From: Microbacterium sp. SMR1
GTDB taxonomy: Bacteria > Actinomycetota > Actinomycetes > Actinomycetales > Microbacteriaceae
Length of the DNA: 64,000 bases
Reading direction: 5' to 3'
Assembly (NCBI RefSeq): GCF_003289625.1
Contig: NZ_QMBN01000001.1
Location: 124,001-188,000 of the forward strand
Shown: positions 54,329 to 63,611 of the stretch, piece after piece
Layout of the letters: each line of letters begins with the position of its first letter
Numbering within the stretch: the stretch's first letter is position 1
Position numbers and translations under genes: made by a program
Notes under the pieces: model-generated
What the model was told of the DNA's origin: nothing
Database searches by the model: none
Seen by the model: the letters and a program-made list of their open reading frames with translations, nothing else

Positions 54329-54930
54329 CCAGCCCCCGAACGGCCAGCATCCGTCGTGCCACGAGCGAGTCGAGTGTCGAACTCGAGCTCGACCTCGACG
54401 GGACCGGGATCAGCACGATCGAGACGACCGTGCCGTTCTTCGATCATCTGCTGACGGCGTTCGCGAAGCACTCCCTCACCGACCTGACTGTGCGCGCGAC
54501 GGGCGACACGCACATCGACGCGCACCACACGGTCGAGGATGTCGCGATCGTGCTCGGGCAGGCGCTGCGCTCTGCGCTGGGCGACAAGTCGGGCATCTCC
54601 CGCTACGGCGATGCGCTCGTGCCCCTCGACGAGGCGCTCGCGCAGGCTGTCGTCGACATCTCCGGGCGTCCCTACCTCGTGCACACGGGAGAGCCCGAGG
54701 GATACGAGTACCACCTCATCGGCGGGCACTTCACGGGGTCGCTCGTGCGGCACACGTTCGAGGCGATCGCGTTCAACGCGGGCCTGACGATGCACGTCCG
54801 CGTGCTCGGCGGACGCGACCCGCACCACATCGCCGAGGCGGAGTACAAGGCCTTCGCCCGTGCCTTCCGGCAGGCCAAGGCGCTCGATCCGCTCGTGCAC
54901 GGCGTCCCCAGCACGAAGGGCGCCCTATGA
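54325..54930 (+). CDS. hisB: Imidazoleglycerol-phosphate dehydratase
   Basis: 201 residues, monofunctional (no phosphatase domain). The duplicated metal motifs [11 protein letters not shown] and [14 protein letters not shown] ... [16 protein letters not shown]-type segments are complete, and [12 protein letters not shown] is conserved. It dehydrates imidazoleglycerol phosphate. The ATG overlaps hisC by 4 nt and hisB overlaps hisH likewise. A TAGACT hexamer also ends 7 nt before the start, so an internal leaderless promoter is possible. Confidence 0.96.
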   Translation: MTSPRTASIRRATSESSVELELDLDGTGISTIETTVPFFDHLLTAFAKHSLTDLTVRATGDTHIDAHHTVEDVAIVLGQALRSALGDKSGISRYGDALVPLDEALAQAVVDISGRPYLVHTGEPEGYEYHLIGGHFTGSLVRHTFEAIAFNAGLTMHVRVLGGRDPHHIAEAEYKAFARAFRQAKALDPLVHGVPSTKGAL

Positions 54931-55589
54931 CCGAGGGTGACACGACCGGACGCGCGCCGCTCGTCGCCGTCCTCGATTACGGCTCGGGCAACATCCACTC
55001 GGCCGTCAAGGCACTCTCCGCCGCGGGTGCGGACGCCCGACTGACGTCCGATCGTGGTCTCATCCGCGATGCGGACGGTCTTCTGGTTCCCGGGGTCGGT
55101 GCGTTCAGTGCGGTCATGGCCGCCCTGCGCGAGAGCCGCGGCGACGAGATCATCGAGCGGCGCCTGGCCGGGGGGCGCCCGGTGCTGGGCATCTGCGTCG
55201 GCATGCAGATCATGTTCGGCAACGGCGTCGAGCGCGGCGATGACACCGAGGGCCTCGGGCAGTGGCCGGGCACCGTCACCGAGCTGCAGGCCCCGGTGCT
55301 GCCCCACATGGGGTGGAACACCGTGCGCGCGGGCGCAGGGTCGACGCTGTTCGACGGTCTGGAGGACGAGCGCTTCTACTTCGTGCACTCGTACGGCGCC
55401 CAGGACTGGAGCCTCGAGGTCATGAAGCCCTTCGCCGAGCCCGTGCTGACCTGGTGCGACTACGGCGCGCCCTTCCTCGCGGCCGTCGAGAACGGGCCGC
55501 TCTCGGCGACGCAGTTCCACCCCGAGAAGTCGGGGGCCGCCGGCATCCGTCTCCTCGCCAATTGGATCGGCGCCCTGCCGCGCCACTAG
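54927..55589 (+). CDS. hisH: Imidazole glycerol phosphate synthase glutaminase subunit
   Basis: 220 residues, class I glutamine amidotransferase. The nucleophile is in [11 protein letters not shown], and the His-Glu pair is in FHPEKSG. It hydrolyses glutamine and passes ammonia to HisF, which is not encoded in this window. The ATG overlaps the hisB stop by 4 nt. Start residues [19 protein letters not shown] are typical. Confidence 0.95.
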   Translation: MTEGDTTGRAPLVAVLDYGSGNIHSAVKALSAAGADARLTSDRGLIRDADGLLVPGVGAFSAVMAALRESRGDEIIERRLAGGRPVLGICVGMQIMFGNGVERGDDTEGLGQWPGTVTELQAPVLPHMGWNTVRAGAGSTLFDGLEDERFYFVHSYGAQDWSLEVMKPFAEPVLTWCDYGAPFLAAVENGPLSATQFHPEKSGAAGIRLLANWIGALPRH

Positions 55590-55647
55590 TCTCCCTCTGG
55601 TGCGCTCGCGTGGACGAGCGTGCATCCCGACCCACCCCTGGAATGTG

Positions 55648-56394
55648 ATGAACGACTTCGCGTCCACCCCCGAACTGATCCTCCTGCCCGCCGTCGACGT
55701 CGCCGACGGGAAGGCCGTGCGCCTGACCCAGGGCGAGGCCGGCAGCGAGACGACCTACGGCGACCCCGTCGACGCGGCGCTCGCCTGGGCCAAGCAGGGT
55801 GCGCAGTGGATCCATCTCGTCGACCTCGACGCGGCCTTCGGCCGGGGCAACAACACCGCCGTGCTCCGCAAGGTCATCAAGCAGGTCAAGGGTGTGCAGA
55901 TCGAGCTGTCGGGCGGCATCCGCGACGATGCGACGCTCGAGGCCGCGCTCGAGAGCGGTGCGACGCGCATCAACCTGGGCACTGCCGCGCTCGAGAACCC
56001 CGAGTGGGCCGCCGATGTCATCGGCCGCTACGGCGACGCGATCGCGGTCGGACTCGATGTCCGCGGCACGACGCTCGCCGCCCGGGGCTGGACGCGCGAC
56101 GGCGGCGACCTGTGGGACGTCCTCGAGCGTCTCGAAGACGCCGGCTGCAGCCGATACGTCGTCACCGACGTGACGAAGGACGGCACGCTCCAGGGCCCGA
56201 ACCTCGAGCTGCTGCGCGAGATCACCTCGCGCACACCCAAGCCCGTGGTCGCATCGGGCGGTATCTCGAGCCTCGACGACATCGCCGCGCTGCGCGAGCT
56301 CGTGCCGCTGGGCGTCGAGGGTGCGATCGTCGGCAAGGCTCTCTACGCCGGCGCGTTCACGCTGGCCGAGGCGCTGGATGTCGCCGGAGACTGA
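55648..56394 (+). CDS. hisA: PriA-type phosphoribosyl isomerase (HisA/TrpF)
   Basis: 248 residues, (beta/alpha)8 barrel. The catalytic Asps are D17 in [15 protein letters not shown] and the Asp in [28 protein letters not shown] contains the Arg-Gly-Trp signature seen in actinobacterial PriA, which isomerises both the histidine (ProFAR) and tryptophan (PRA) intermediates; bifunctionality is inferred from this motif. It lies 58 nt after hisH, less tightly coupled than the genes before it. Confidence 0.93.
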   Translation: MNDFASTPELILLPAVDVADGKAVRLTQGEAGSETTYGDPVDAALAWAKQGAQWIHLVDLDAAFGRGNNTAVLRKVIKQVKGVQIELSGGIRDDATLEAALESGATRINLGTAALENPEWAADVIGRYGDAIAVGLDVRGTTLAARGWTRDGGDLWDVLERLEDAGCSRYVVTDVTKDGTLQGPNLELLREITSRTPKPVVASGGISSLDDIAALRELVPLGVEGAIVGKALYAGAFTLAEALDVAGD

Positions 56395-57160
56395 CGACGG
56401 CTGCGGCCACGCCGCCGACTCGGCGGGCGTTCCCTGGGAGGGGCGCAGCTTCGAGTCGAACCCTCACGCCGGTGACGACGGCTCGGCCGATCCCGCGCTG
56501 CTCGCGGCGCTCGAAGCCTTCCGCGCGGGGACCGGTGACGCCGTCGCGGTCGTCGAGGCGTATCGGGCGGCGCGGCTGCTGATCCCGCTCGTGCCCGAGA
56601 AGGGCGACGAAGGGGTCGGGCCGACAGGGCTGCGCGTCGACAAGACCCAGGAGCTGTCGATCGTCACGGTCGCGGCTCCTGACGGTCGGCGCGTTCTGCC
56701 GGTCTTCACGTCGGTGGCCGCACTCGCGCGGTGGGATGCCGTCGCGCGTCCGGTTCCGGCCGACGGGGTGCGCACGGCGATGGCGGCGGCGTCCGATGAC
56801 ACCGACCTGATCGTGATCGACCCGGGCTCCGAGACCGAGTTCGTGCTGCGACGCCCCGCCGTGTGGGCGATCGGACAGGGACTGCCCTGGGAACCGGCGC
56901 CCGCCTCGCCCGAGGTCTTCACCGCTCTCCAGGCCAGCATCGGGGGAGAGCTCGCGGTGCTCGACCTGTCGGTTGCAGCGGGTGATCCCGACGCCCGGAT
57001 GCGCGGCCCCGAGCTGATCGTCCGGCTTCATCTCATCGATGGGCTGGATGCCGCCGAGCTCGACGCGGTGCTGTCGCGGCTGGCGTCGCGGTGGGCCGCC
57101 GACGACCGCATCGCGGTGCTCGTCGACTCGCTGACGGTCAAGCTGGTGCGCGCTTCCTGA
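56378..57160 (+). CDS. SseB family protein
   Basis: 260 residues from the ATG at 56378, which overlaps hisA by 17 nt. The SseB-like region (about 40-150) contains [30 protein letters not shown] and [28 protein letters not shown]. The second half (about 165-258) resembles SseB C-terminal domains. The function in actinobacteria is unknown; in enterobacteria SseB modulates sulfurtransferase-related activity. It follows hisA as in other Microbacteriaceae and is probably the last gene of the his operon. Confidence 0.82.
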   Translation: MSPETDDGCGHAADSAGVPWEGRSFESNPHAGDDGSADPALLAALEAFRAGTGDAVAVVEAYRAARLLIPLVPEKGDEGVGPTGLRVDKTQELSIVTVAAPDGRRVLPVFTSVAALARWDAVARPVPADGVRTAMAAASDDTDLIVIDPGSETEFVLRRPAVWAIGQGLPWEPAPASPEVFTALQASIGGELAVLDLSVAAGDPDARMRGPELIVRLHLIDGLDAAELDAVLSRLASRWAADDRIAVLVDSLTVKLVRAS

Positions 57161-57167
57161 CGGAGGT

Positions 57168-57196
57168 CCCGGGCCCGAGCCCTGCTCGAGCCCGGG
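57168..57196. terminator. Bidirectional terminator, sseB-like and DUF1844 genes
   Basis: CCCGGGCCCGAGC (57168-57180) pairs with GCTCGAGCCCGGG (57184-57196), 12 of 13 paired, with a 3-nt loop. It lies between convergent genes. Confidence 0.65.
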
Positions 57197-57202
57197 AGCT
57201 CG

Positions 57203-57607
57203 TCAGTTGACGGGACCGGTGAACTTCTCGCCGGGGCCCTTGCCGATCGGGTCGGGGATCGTCGACGCCTCGCGGAAGGCGAGCTGCAGCGAGCGCAGGC
57301 CGTCGCGCAGCGATCGCGCGTGCATGTCGCTGATCTCGGGAGCGCCGGCGGTGATGAGCCCGGCGAGGGCGTTGATGAGCTTGCGGGCCTCGTCGAGGTC
57401 GAGCTGGGTGGCCGGGTCGTCGGCGAGCCCGACCTTGACGGCGGCGGCGCTCATGAGGTGCACGGCGGCGGTGGTGATGACCTCGACCGCCGGCACGTCG
57501 GCGATGTCGCGGGTCGCGGCCGAGGCCGCGCGCTCCTGCTCCTCCCACCGCTGGCGACGAGCCTCGTCGTCGGTGAAAGTGCTGTTGTCGGCGGGGTTCG
57601 TGTCCAC
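57203..57607 (-). CDS. DUF1844 domain protein
   Basis: About 134 residues. The core DVPAVEVITTAAVHLMSAAAVKVGL and DLDEARKLINALAGLI matches DUF1844, a short helical family near infC in actinobacteria. The N-terminus is polar and charged. The role is unknown. The preferred start is the GTG at 57607 (MDTNPADN); an ATG at 57637 would add ten residues and overlap the infC leader hairpin. It is divergent from infC, with the two promoters overlapping. Confidence 0.78.
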   Translation of the reverse strand: MDTNPADNSTFTDDEARRQRWEEQERAASAATRDIADVPAVEVITTAAVHLMSAAAVKVGLADDPATQLDLDEARKLINALAGLITAGAPEISDMHARSLRDGLRSLQLAFREASTIPDPIGKGPGEKFTGPVN

Positions 57608-57621
57608 GTGTCGCTCTCTGC

Positions 57622-57867
57622 TAGACTGTGCGGGCACCGGAGTGTTCTACTCCGGATCGAAAGAGGATCACATCCCACCCGCGCTTGCCGTTCCAGGCTA
57701 CCGGGTCATGCACTCCGCTCCGTCCGTCTCACCGCGGCCGGGGTAGCCAGGGTGCGGAACACGAATGCCGACGCACGCGCGTCGTGCGGGGTGGATGCGA
57801 TGCTCTTCCGCCCGGGTCGCGTCCTCGCGTCCCGGTGGCCACCACCGCACGAACAGGAGTTCCGCAC
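57622..57867 (+). promoter_or_regulatory. infC promoter and long leader
   Basis: TAGACT (57622-57627) is a good -10. The transcript would open with a perfect 7-bp hairpin CCGGAGT/ACTCCGG (57637-57643, 57649-57655) and run about 235 nt to the infC start. The length suggests leader-based control of the infC-rpmI-rplT operon. Confidence 0.5.
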
Positions 57868-58494
<627 letters not shown>

Positions 58495-58538
58495 CCCCCA
58501 GACTCCCGCCTCGCGGGAAACACAACGAAGGAAGAGAC

Positions 58539-58733
58539 ATGCCGAAGCAGAAGACCCACTCGGGTGCCAAGAAGCGCTTCAAGGTCACCGGCAGCGGAAA
58601 GATCAAGAAGCAGCAGGCGAACCTCCGCCACAACTTCGAAGGCAAGCCCACCAAGCGCACGCGCCGCCTGTCGGCCGACAAGATCCTGGCTCCCGGCGAC
58701 GCGAAGGTCGCCAAGAAGCTCCTCGGCATCTGA
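58539..58733 (+). CDS. rpmI: 50S ribosomal protein L35
   Basis: 64 residues, very basic. [21 protein letters not shown] and [21 protein letters not shown] are diagnostic of L35. GAAGGAAGAG precedes the ATG. It is between infC (44 nt upstream) and rplT, the conserved order. A small CCCGC/GCGGG stem lies in the upstream spacer (58506-58518 area). Confidence 0.98.
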   Translation: MPKQKTHSGAKKRFKVTGSGKIKKQQANLRHNFEGKPTKRTRRLSADKILAPGDAKVAKKLLGI

Positions 58734-58765
58734 GCGCTGCTGCGCACGAATAGGAAACAAACGAA

Positions 58766-59146
58766 ATGGCTAGAGTCAAGCGGGCAGTAAACGCCCACAA
58801 GAAGCGTCGCGTCATCCTCGAGCGCGCCTCCGGTTACCGCGGACAGCGTTCGCGCCTGTACCGCAAGGCGAAGGAGCAGGTCACCCACTCGCTCGTCTAC
58901 GCGTACCGCGACCGTCGCAAGCGCAAGGGCGACTTCCGCCGTCTGTGGATCCAGCGCATCAACGCCGCTGCCCGTCAGAACGGCATCACGTACAACCGCT
59001 TCATCCAGGGCCTCGGCCTCGCGGGTGTGCAGGTCGACCGTCGTATGCTCGCCGAGCTCGCCGTGAACGAGCCCGCCGTCTTCGCGTCGCTCGTGGCGAC
59101 GGCCAAGGGCGCGCTGCCCGCCGACGTCAACGCTCCCAAGGCCTGA
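58766..59146 (+). CDS. rplT: 50S ribosomal protein L20
   Basis: 126 residues, basic. [31 protein letters not shown] and the C-terminal globular part [22 protein letters not shown] are canonical. L20 starts 50S assembly and represses this operon in other bacteria. AGGAAA lies about 10 nt before the ATG. Last gene of infC-rpmI-rplT, with a strong terminator after it. Confidence 0.98.
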   Translation: MARVKRAVNAHKKRRVILERASGYRGQRSRLYRKAKEQVTHSLVYAYRDRRKRKGDFRRLWIQRINAAARQNGITYNRFIQGLGLAGVQVDRRMLAELAVNEPAVFASLVATAKGALPADVNAPKA

Positions 59147-59173
59147 TCGGGTCTTCGCGTTCCACGCACCGCA

Positions 59174-59209
59174 CGAAGGGGCGTCCTCCGAGAGGAGGGC
59201 GCCCCTTCG
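59174..59209 (+). terminator. Terminator of the infC-rpmI-rplT operon
   Basis: CGAAGGGGCGTCCTCC (59174-59189) pairs with 59194-59209 through 16 positions including one G-U. It ends just before the next gene's -10. Confidence 0.75.
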
Positions 59210-59212
59210 CCG

Positions 59213-59218
59213 TATGCT
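59213..59218 (+). promoter_or_regulatory. Leaderless -10 of the TrmH-type gene
   Basis: TATGCT ends 6 nt before the GTG start (59225). Confidence 0.5.
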
Positions 59219-59224
59219 GAAAAC

Positions 59225-60022
59225 GTGCTCGAGAACCCCCGCTCGCCCCGCGTTCGCGCCGTCGCCAAGCTGACCAAGCGCAGCGCGCGTCAGGAGACCG
59301 GTCTGTTCCTGCTCGAGGGTCCGCAGGCCGCGCGCGAGGCGCTCGCGTACCGCCCCGACACCCTGGTCGAGGTCTTCGCGACACCTGGCGCGATCGAGCG
59401 GCATCCCGAACTGGCTGCGAACGCCGAGAAGGCCGGCGTCGCCGTCGTCTCGGCGAGCGAGGCCGTGCTCGAGGCGATGGCCGACACCGTCACGCCCCAG
59501 GGCATCGTCGCCGTCGCGCGTCAGTCGCCGTCGTCGCTGCGTGACATCTTCGCCGCCGGTCCCCGCCTCGTCGCGATCTGCGAAGAGGTGCGCGACCCCG
59601 GCAACCTCGGCACCATCATCCGAGCCGCGGATGCCGCCGGTGCGGATGCCATCGTCTTGACGGGTCGCACCGTCGATCCCTACAACCCCAAGGTGGTGCG
59701 CTCGACCACCGGGTCGCTGTTCCACCTGCCGATCGTGCTCGGTGTCGAGCTCGACGCCGCCGTGGCGCGGGCGCACGAGGCGGGACTGCGAGTCGTCGCC
59801 GCGGACGTCAAGGGCGAGGAGTTCCTCGACCACCGTGCGACGCTCGCGGAGCCCACGGCGTGGCTGTTCGGCAACGAGGCACGCGGCCTGGCCGACGAGG
59901 CCCTGGCTCAGGCCGACCTCGCGCTGCGGCTGCCGATCTACGGCGCCGCCGAGTCGCTCAACCTGGCGACCGCCGCGAGCGTCTGCCTGTACGAGACCGC
60001 CTTCGCCCAGCGCGCCGGCTGA
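59225..60022 (+). CDS. TrmH family RNA 2'-O-methyltransferase
   Basis: 265 residues. An N-terminal SpoU substrate-binding domain (about 10-90: [20 protein letters not shown]) precedes the SPOUT fold. The three SPOUT motifs are [34 protein letters not shown] and [22 protein letters not shown]. It probably methylates a ribose in rRNA or tRNA; the site is not predictable. It lies between rplT and the pheS region as in many actinobacteria, and is probably leaderless (GTG start). Confidence 0.92.
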   Translation: MLENPRSPRVRAVAKLTKRSARQETGLFLLEGPQAAREALAYRPDTLVEVFATPGAIERHPELAANAEKAGVAVVSASEAVLEAMADTVTPQGIVAVARQSPSSLRDIFAAGPRLVAICEEVRDPGNLGTIIRAADAAGADAIVLTGRTVDPYNPKVVRSTTGSLFHLPIVLGVELDAAVARAHEAGLRVVAADVKGEEFLDHRATLAEPTAWLFGNEARGLADEALAQADLALRLPIYGAAESLNLATAASVCLYETAFAQRAG

Positions 60023-60066
60023 CCCCGTCGACGGCGCCAGCCGGATGCGCCGTGTATTCCGATTCT

Positions 60067-60082
60067 GTTACAGATCGGTGAC
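60067..60082 (+). promoter_or_regulatory. GlnR-type box upstream of the glutamate transporter operon
   Basis: GTTAC-AGATCG-GTGAC fits the GTNAC-N6-GNNAC spacing of GlnR sites in actinomycetes. It overlaps an imperfect palindrome CCGATTCTGTTACAGATCGG (60059-60078) and lies 54 nt before the first gene. Confidence 0.4.
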
Positions 60083-60121
60083 TCGGTGCGTTCCTCGGGG
60101 TTCGAGGCGGGGGAGTGCTCT

Positions 60122-60127
60122 TAATGT
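60122..60127 (+). promoter_or_regulatory. -10 element of the glutamate transporter operon
   Basis: TAATGT ends 8 nt before the ATG at 60136; no Shine-Dalgarno intervenes. Confidence 0.45.
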
Positions 60128-60135
60128 GATCTCTT

Positions 60136-60927
60136 ATGACGACTCCCGAAAACCCGGCGCCCCCGACGTCGAACATCTCGGTGCGCCGCGGCGACCCGCT
60201 CGTGGTGATCGAGGGCGTGCAGAAGCACTACGGCTCGTTCCAGGCTCTGAAGGACATCGACCTGACCGTCAACCGCGGCGAGGTCGTTGTCGTCATCGGT
60301 CCCTCGGGCTCGGGTAAGTCGACCCTCTGCCGCACGATCAACCGCCTCGAGACCATCAGCGAGGGCACGATCACGATCGACGGCGAGAAGCTGCCGTCCG
60401 AGGGCAAGGCTCTCGCGGCGCTCCGCGCCGACGTCGGGATGGTCTTCCAGTCGTTCAACCTCTTCGCCCACCTGACGATCCTCGAGAACGTCACGCTCGG
60501 TCCGATCAAGGTCAAGGGCATGAAGAAGGCCGAGGCCGAGAAGCTCGCCCGTGAGCTGCTCGACCGAGTCGGCGTGGGACACCAGGCCGACAAGCTGCCG
60601 GCGCAGCTGTCGGGCGGGCAGCAGCAGCGCGTCGCGATCGCCCGCGCGCTGGCGATGAAGCCGAAGGTGATGCTCTTCGACGAGCCCACGAGCGCGCTCG
60701 ACCCCGAGATGATCAACGAGGTGCTCGACGTCATGGTCGGCCTTGCGCAGGACGGCATGACGATGATCGTCGTCACGCACGAGATGGGCTTCGCCCGCAA
60801 GGCCGCCGACCGCGTCGTCTTCATGGCCGACGGCCAGATCGTCGAAGAGGCCGTTCCCGAGCAGTTCTTCACGTCGCCCCGGAGCGACCGTGCCAAGGAC
60901 TTCCTCTCCAAGCTCATCACCCACTGA
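60136..60927 (+). CDS. gluA: Glutamate-type ABC transporter, ATP-binding protein
   Basis: 263 residues. Walker [11 protein letters not shown]-loop VFQSFNLF, signature LSGGQQQR, Walker [13 protein letters not shown] and the H-loop VVTHE are intact. It belongs to the polar amino acid (PAAT) group and resembles GluA of the Corynebacterium glutamate uptake system. The following genes encode the binding lipoprotein and two permeases. A GlnR-like box upstream suggests nitrogen control. Confidence 0.93.
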   Translation: MTTPENPAPPTSNISVRRGDPLVVIEGVQKHYGSFQALKDIDLTVNRGEVVVVIGPSGSGKSTLCRTINRLETISEGTITIDGEKLPSEGKALAALRADVGMVFQSFNLFAHLTILENVTLGPIKVKGMKKAEAEKLARELLDRVGVGHQADKLPAQLSGGQQQRVAIARALAMKPKVMLFDEPTSALDPEMINEVLDVMVGLAQDGMTMIVVTHEMGFARKAADRVVFMADGQIVEEAVPEQFFTSPRSDRAKDFLSKLITH

Positions 60928-60983
60928 GACCACCGACCTCCGCGCTCTGCACCGGGCGCGGAAGCCCCAACCAGGAGGACCAC

Positions 60984-61895
60984 ATGCGCAAGACACGAAT
61001 CACCGGCGCCTTCGCCGGTGTCGCCATCGCTGCGATCGCTCTGACCGGCTGCAACAGCGGCTCGCCCACCTCGCCCGGCGGCGCCGCCGGCGGTGACGGC
61101 GGCGACAGCAACGAAGCCCTGTGGGAGGTCGCCTCCGACGTCTCGCTCGAGGGCAGCCCGACGTTCGACGCGATCCAGTCGCGTGACAAGGTGATCGTCG
61201 GTGTCAAGGAGGACCAGCCCGGTCTCGGCTTCCTCGACGCGACGACCAACGAGCGCAGCGGCTTCGACGTCGACATCGCACGCTGGATCGCGGCATCTCT
61301 CGGCTACGACGAGGACAAGATCGAGTTCAAGGCGATCGCGTCGGCCAACCGTGAGCAGGCCATCGTGAACGGCGACGTCGACTACTACGTCGGCACCTAC
61401 TCGATCACCGACGCGCGCAAGCAGCAGATCGACTTCGCCGGTCCGTACTTCATCACGGGCCAGGGCCTGCTCGTCGCCGCGGACAGCGACATCGCGAGCG
61501 AGGACGACCTGAACGAGAACACGCGCGTGTGCTCGGCGACCGGTTCGACGCCCATCCAGAACATCAAGACGAACTACCCCGAGGTTCCCACCGAGGAGTT
61601 CGACCTCTACTCGGCCTGCGTCGACGCCCTCATCAACGGCACCGTCGACGCCGTCACGACCGACCAGGCGATCCTGATCGGCTACGCGGCGCAGTACCCC
61701 GACGAGATCAAGGTCGTCGGCGAGCCCTTCAGCGAGGAGAAGTACGGCGTCGGCCTGCGCAAGGGCGACGACGCGTTCCGCGCGCACATCAACGAGCTGC
61801 TCACCGACGGCGGCGACGTGTGGCAGGGCATCTTCGACAAGAACCTCGGTCAGTCCGGGATCACGGTCGAGCAGCCCGCGGTCGACGCGTACTGA
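60984..61895 (+). CDS. gluB: Glutamate-type ABC transporter, substrate-binding lipoprotein
   Basis: 303 residues. A lipoprotein signal (1-22) with lipobox ALTGC (C23) is followed by a Gly/Ser-rich linker and a family 3 binding-protein fold: DKVIVGVKEDQPGLGFLDATT, RSGFDVDIARWIAASLGY and VDYYVGTYSITDARKQQIDFAGPY. Resembles GluB. AGGAGG precedes the ATG, 56 nt after gluA. Confidence 0.92.
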   Translation: MRKTRITGAFAGVAIAAIALTGCNSGSPTSPGGAAGGDGGDSNEALWEVASDVSLEGSPTFDAIQSRDKVIVGVKEDQPGLGFLDATTNERSGFDVDIARWIAASLGYDEDKIEFKAIASANREQAIVNGDVDYYVGTYSITDARKQQIDFAGPYFITGQGLLVAADSDIASEDDLNENTRVCSATGSTPIQNIKTNYPEVPTEEFDLYSACVDALINGTVDAVTTDQAILIGYAAQYPDEIKVVGEPFSEEKYGVGLRKGDDAFRAHINELLTDGGDVWQGIFDKNLGQSGITVEQPAVDAY

Positions 61896-61965
61896 GTCGC
61901 ACTGACACCATGACCACGGGGCGGGGGCGTACGCGTCCCCGCCCCGCACCATCCAAGGAGACGAT

Positions 61966-62613
61966 GTGGGCGTCATCACCGACAACCTCGACCTCTGGGG
62001 CGAGGCTCTCGGCAACACCCTGTTGCTGTTCTTCGCCGGCGGAGCGATCGCCCTGGTCCTCGGCACCCTGATCGGCGCCATGCGCGTCTCGCCGATTCCG
62101 GTGGCGCGCGCCTTCGGCACGGTCTACGTCAACACCATCCGCAACACCCCGCTGACGCTCGTCTTCTTCTTCTTCGCGTTCGGCTACCCGCAGCTCGACC
62201 TGCCGAACCCCGGCTTCACGGTGCTCGGCGTCTGGGCGCTGGGTATCTATACCGCGACCTACGTCGCCGAGGTCATCCGCGCGGGAATCAACACCGTGCC
62301 GGTCGGCCAGGCCGAGGCGGCCCGTGCGATCGGGCTCACGTTCGGCCAGGTCATGACGCTGGTCGTCATGCCGCAGGCCTTCCGGTCGGTCGTGCCGCCG
62401 ATGATGAGCGTCTTCATCGCGCTGCTGAAGAACACCACGGTCGCCGCCGGCTTCTCCGTGGTCGAGCTCGGCGCCATCCGCGCGAACCTGAGCGAGCGCG
62501 GCGAGAACGCCCTGACCGTGCTCCTCTGGGTCGCCGTCGTCTTCGTCGCCCTGGTGCTGGTCCTCAGCGCCGTGCAGCGACGACTCGAGAACAAGTGGAG
62601 GATCGCGCGATGA
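61966..62613 (+). CDS. gluC: Glutamate-type ABC transporter, permease
   Basis: 215 residues with about five membrane helices. The EAA loop of ABC importers is EAARAIGLTFGQVMTLVVMPQ. NTIRNTPLTLVFFFFAFG is typical of His/Glu/Gln permeases (HisM family). GTG start with AAGGAGACG upstream. Overlaps gluD by 4 nt. Confidence 0.92.
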   Translation: MGVITDNLDLWGEALGNTLLLFFAGGAIALVLGTLIGAMRVSPIPVARAFGTVYVNTIRNTPLTLVFFFFAFGYPQLDLPNPGFTVLGVWALGIYTATYVAEVIRAGINTVPVGQAEAARAIGLTFGQVMTLVVMPQAFRSVVPPMMSVFIALLKNTTVAAGFSVVELGAIRANLSERGENALTVLLWVAVVFVALVLVLSAVQRRLENKWRIAR

Positions 62614-63539
62614 CTTCCGTCCTGTACGACGTTCCGGGGCCCCGCGCGATCCTGCGCAACCGCATCCTCGGCATCGTCACCGTCCTCCTGGTCGCCGCGG
62701 CGATCGGATTCGTGGTCTTCCGCTTCGCGGTGAGCGGTCAGTTCTCCGCCGACAAGTGGTACATCTTCACGTTCAGCAACGTGTGGCTCGGCATCCTCAA
62801 GGCGCTCGGCAACACGCTCGCCGCCTTCGGGCTCGCGGCCGTCGGTGCCCTGGCGCTCGGCTTCGTCCTCGCAATCGGCCGCCTGTCGGATCACGCGTGG
62901 GTGCGGATTCCCTTCGGCGTCGTCATCGAGGCGTTCCGGGCCGTGCCGGTGCTGATCTTCATGATGCTGATGTACTACGGGCTGCCGACGCTCGGCATCC
63001 GCATGGAGCCGTACTGGGCCGTCGTCATCGCCCTCGTCGCTTACAACGGCTCCGTGCTGGCGGAGGCCCTGCGCGCCGGCATCGAGTCGCTGCCGCGCGG
63101 ACAGAAGGAGGCCGGCTACGCGATCGGTCTGCGCAAGAGCGGCGTCATGCGCCTCGTCCTGCTGCCGCAGGCGGTCCGCGCAATGCTGCCCGTCATCGTC
63201 GCGCAGCTCGTCGTGACGCTGAAGGACACCGCGCTCGGCTTCATCATCACCTATCCCGAGCTGCTGTACTACGCCAAGCAGCTGACCTCCCAGCCGGGGC
63301 GCCCGATCCTCCAGGCGGGCATCGTCATCGGCGCGATCTACATCGTGATGTGCCTGCTGCTGTCGTGGTTCGCCAGCTTCCTCGAGAAGCGCCTCTCGCG
63401 GTCGCCGCGCACCCCAGGCGGCGGCGCAGCTGCTGTCGACCCGCTGCACCACCCGGTGGCGCCGACGACCGATACCGAGCTCATCGCCACGCAGAAGGGG
63501 ATCGGCAAGTACGACTCCAATAGCTCGGGCAGCGCCTGA
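62610..63539 (+). CDS. gluD: Glutamate-type ABC transporter, permease
   Basis: 309 residues. About six helices with the EAA loop KEAGYAIGLRKSGVMRLVLLPQ and FRAVPVLIFMMLMYYGLP near the middle. The last about 45 residues are a polar tail rich in Pro, Thr and Ser. ATG overlaps the gluC stop (ATGA). With gluA-C it forms a complete importer. Confidence 0.92.
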   Translation: MTSVLYDVPGPRAILRNRILGIVTVLLVAAAIGFVVFRFAVSGQFSADKWYIFTFSNVWLGILKALGNTLAAFGLAAVGALALGFVLAIGRLSDHAWVRIPFGVVIEAFRAVPVLIFMMLMYYGLPTLGIRMEPYWAVVIALVAYNGSVLAEALRAGIESLPRGQKEAGYAIGLRKSGVMRLVLLPQAVRAMLPVIVAQLVVTLKDTALGFIITYPELLYYAKQLTSQPGRPILQAGIVIGAIYIVMCLLLSWFASFLEKRLSRSPRTPGGGAAAVDPLHHPVAPTTDTELIATQKGIGKYDSNSSGSA

Positions 63540-63557
63540 CGCACCGAGCGCGACCTC

Positions 63558-63592
63558 GACGGGCCCCTCACGCGAAAGCGGAGGGGCCCGTC
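63558..63592 (+). terminator. Terminator of the glutamate transporter operon
   Basis: GACGGGCCCCTC (63558-63569) pairs perfectly with GAGGGGCCCGTC (63581-63592), with a small CGC-GAAA-GCG tip. It starts 18 nt after the gluD stop. Confidence 0.75.
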
Positions 63593-63597
63593 GCCGG

Positions 63598-63603
63598 TAG
63601 ACT
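63598..63603 (+). promoter_or_regulatory. Leaderless-type -10 of pheS
   Basis: TAGACT ends 8 nt before the GTG start at 63612, immediately after the preceding terminator. Confidence 0.5.
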
Positions 63604-63611
63604 CGACTCCC

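Noticed and set aside
53243-56394. Expected hisF after hisA
   Set aside because: The next gene is SseB-like and no cyclase sequence is visible; hisF must lie elsewhere in the genome.
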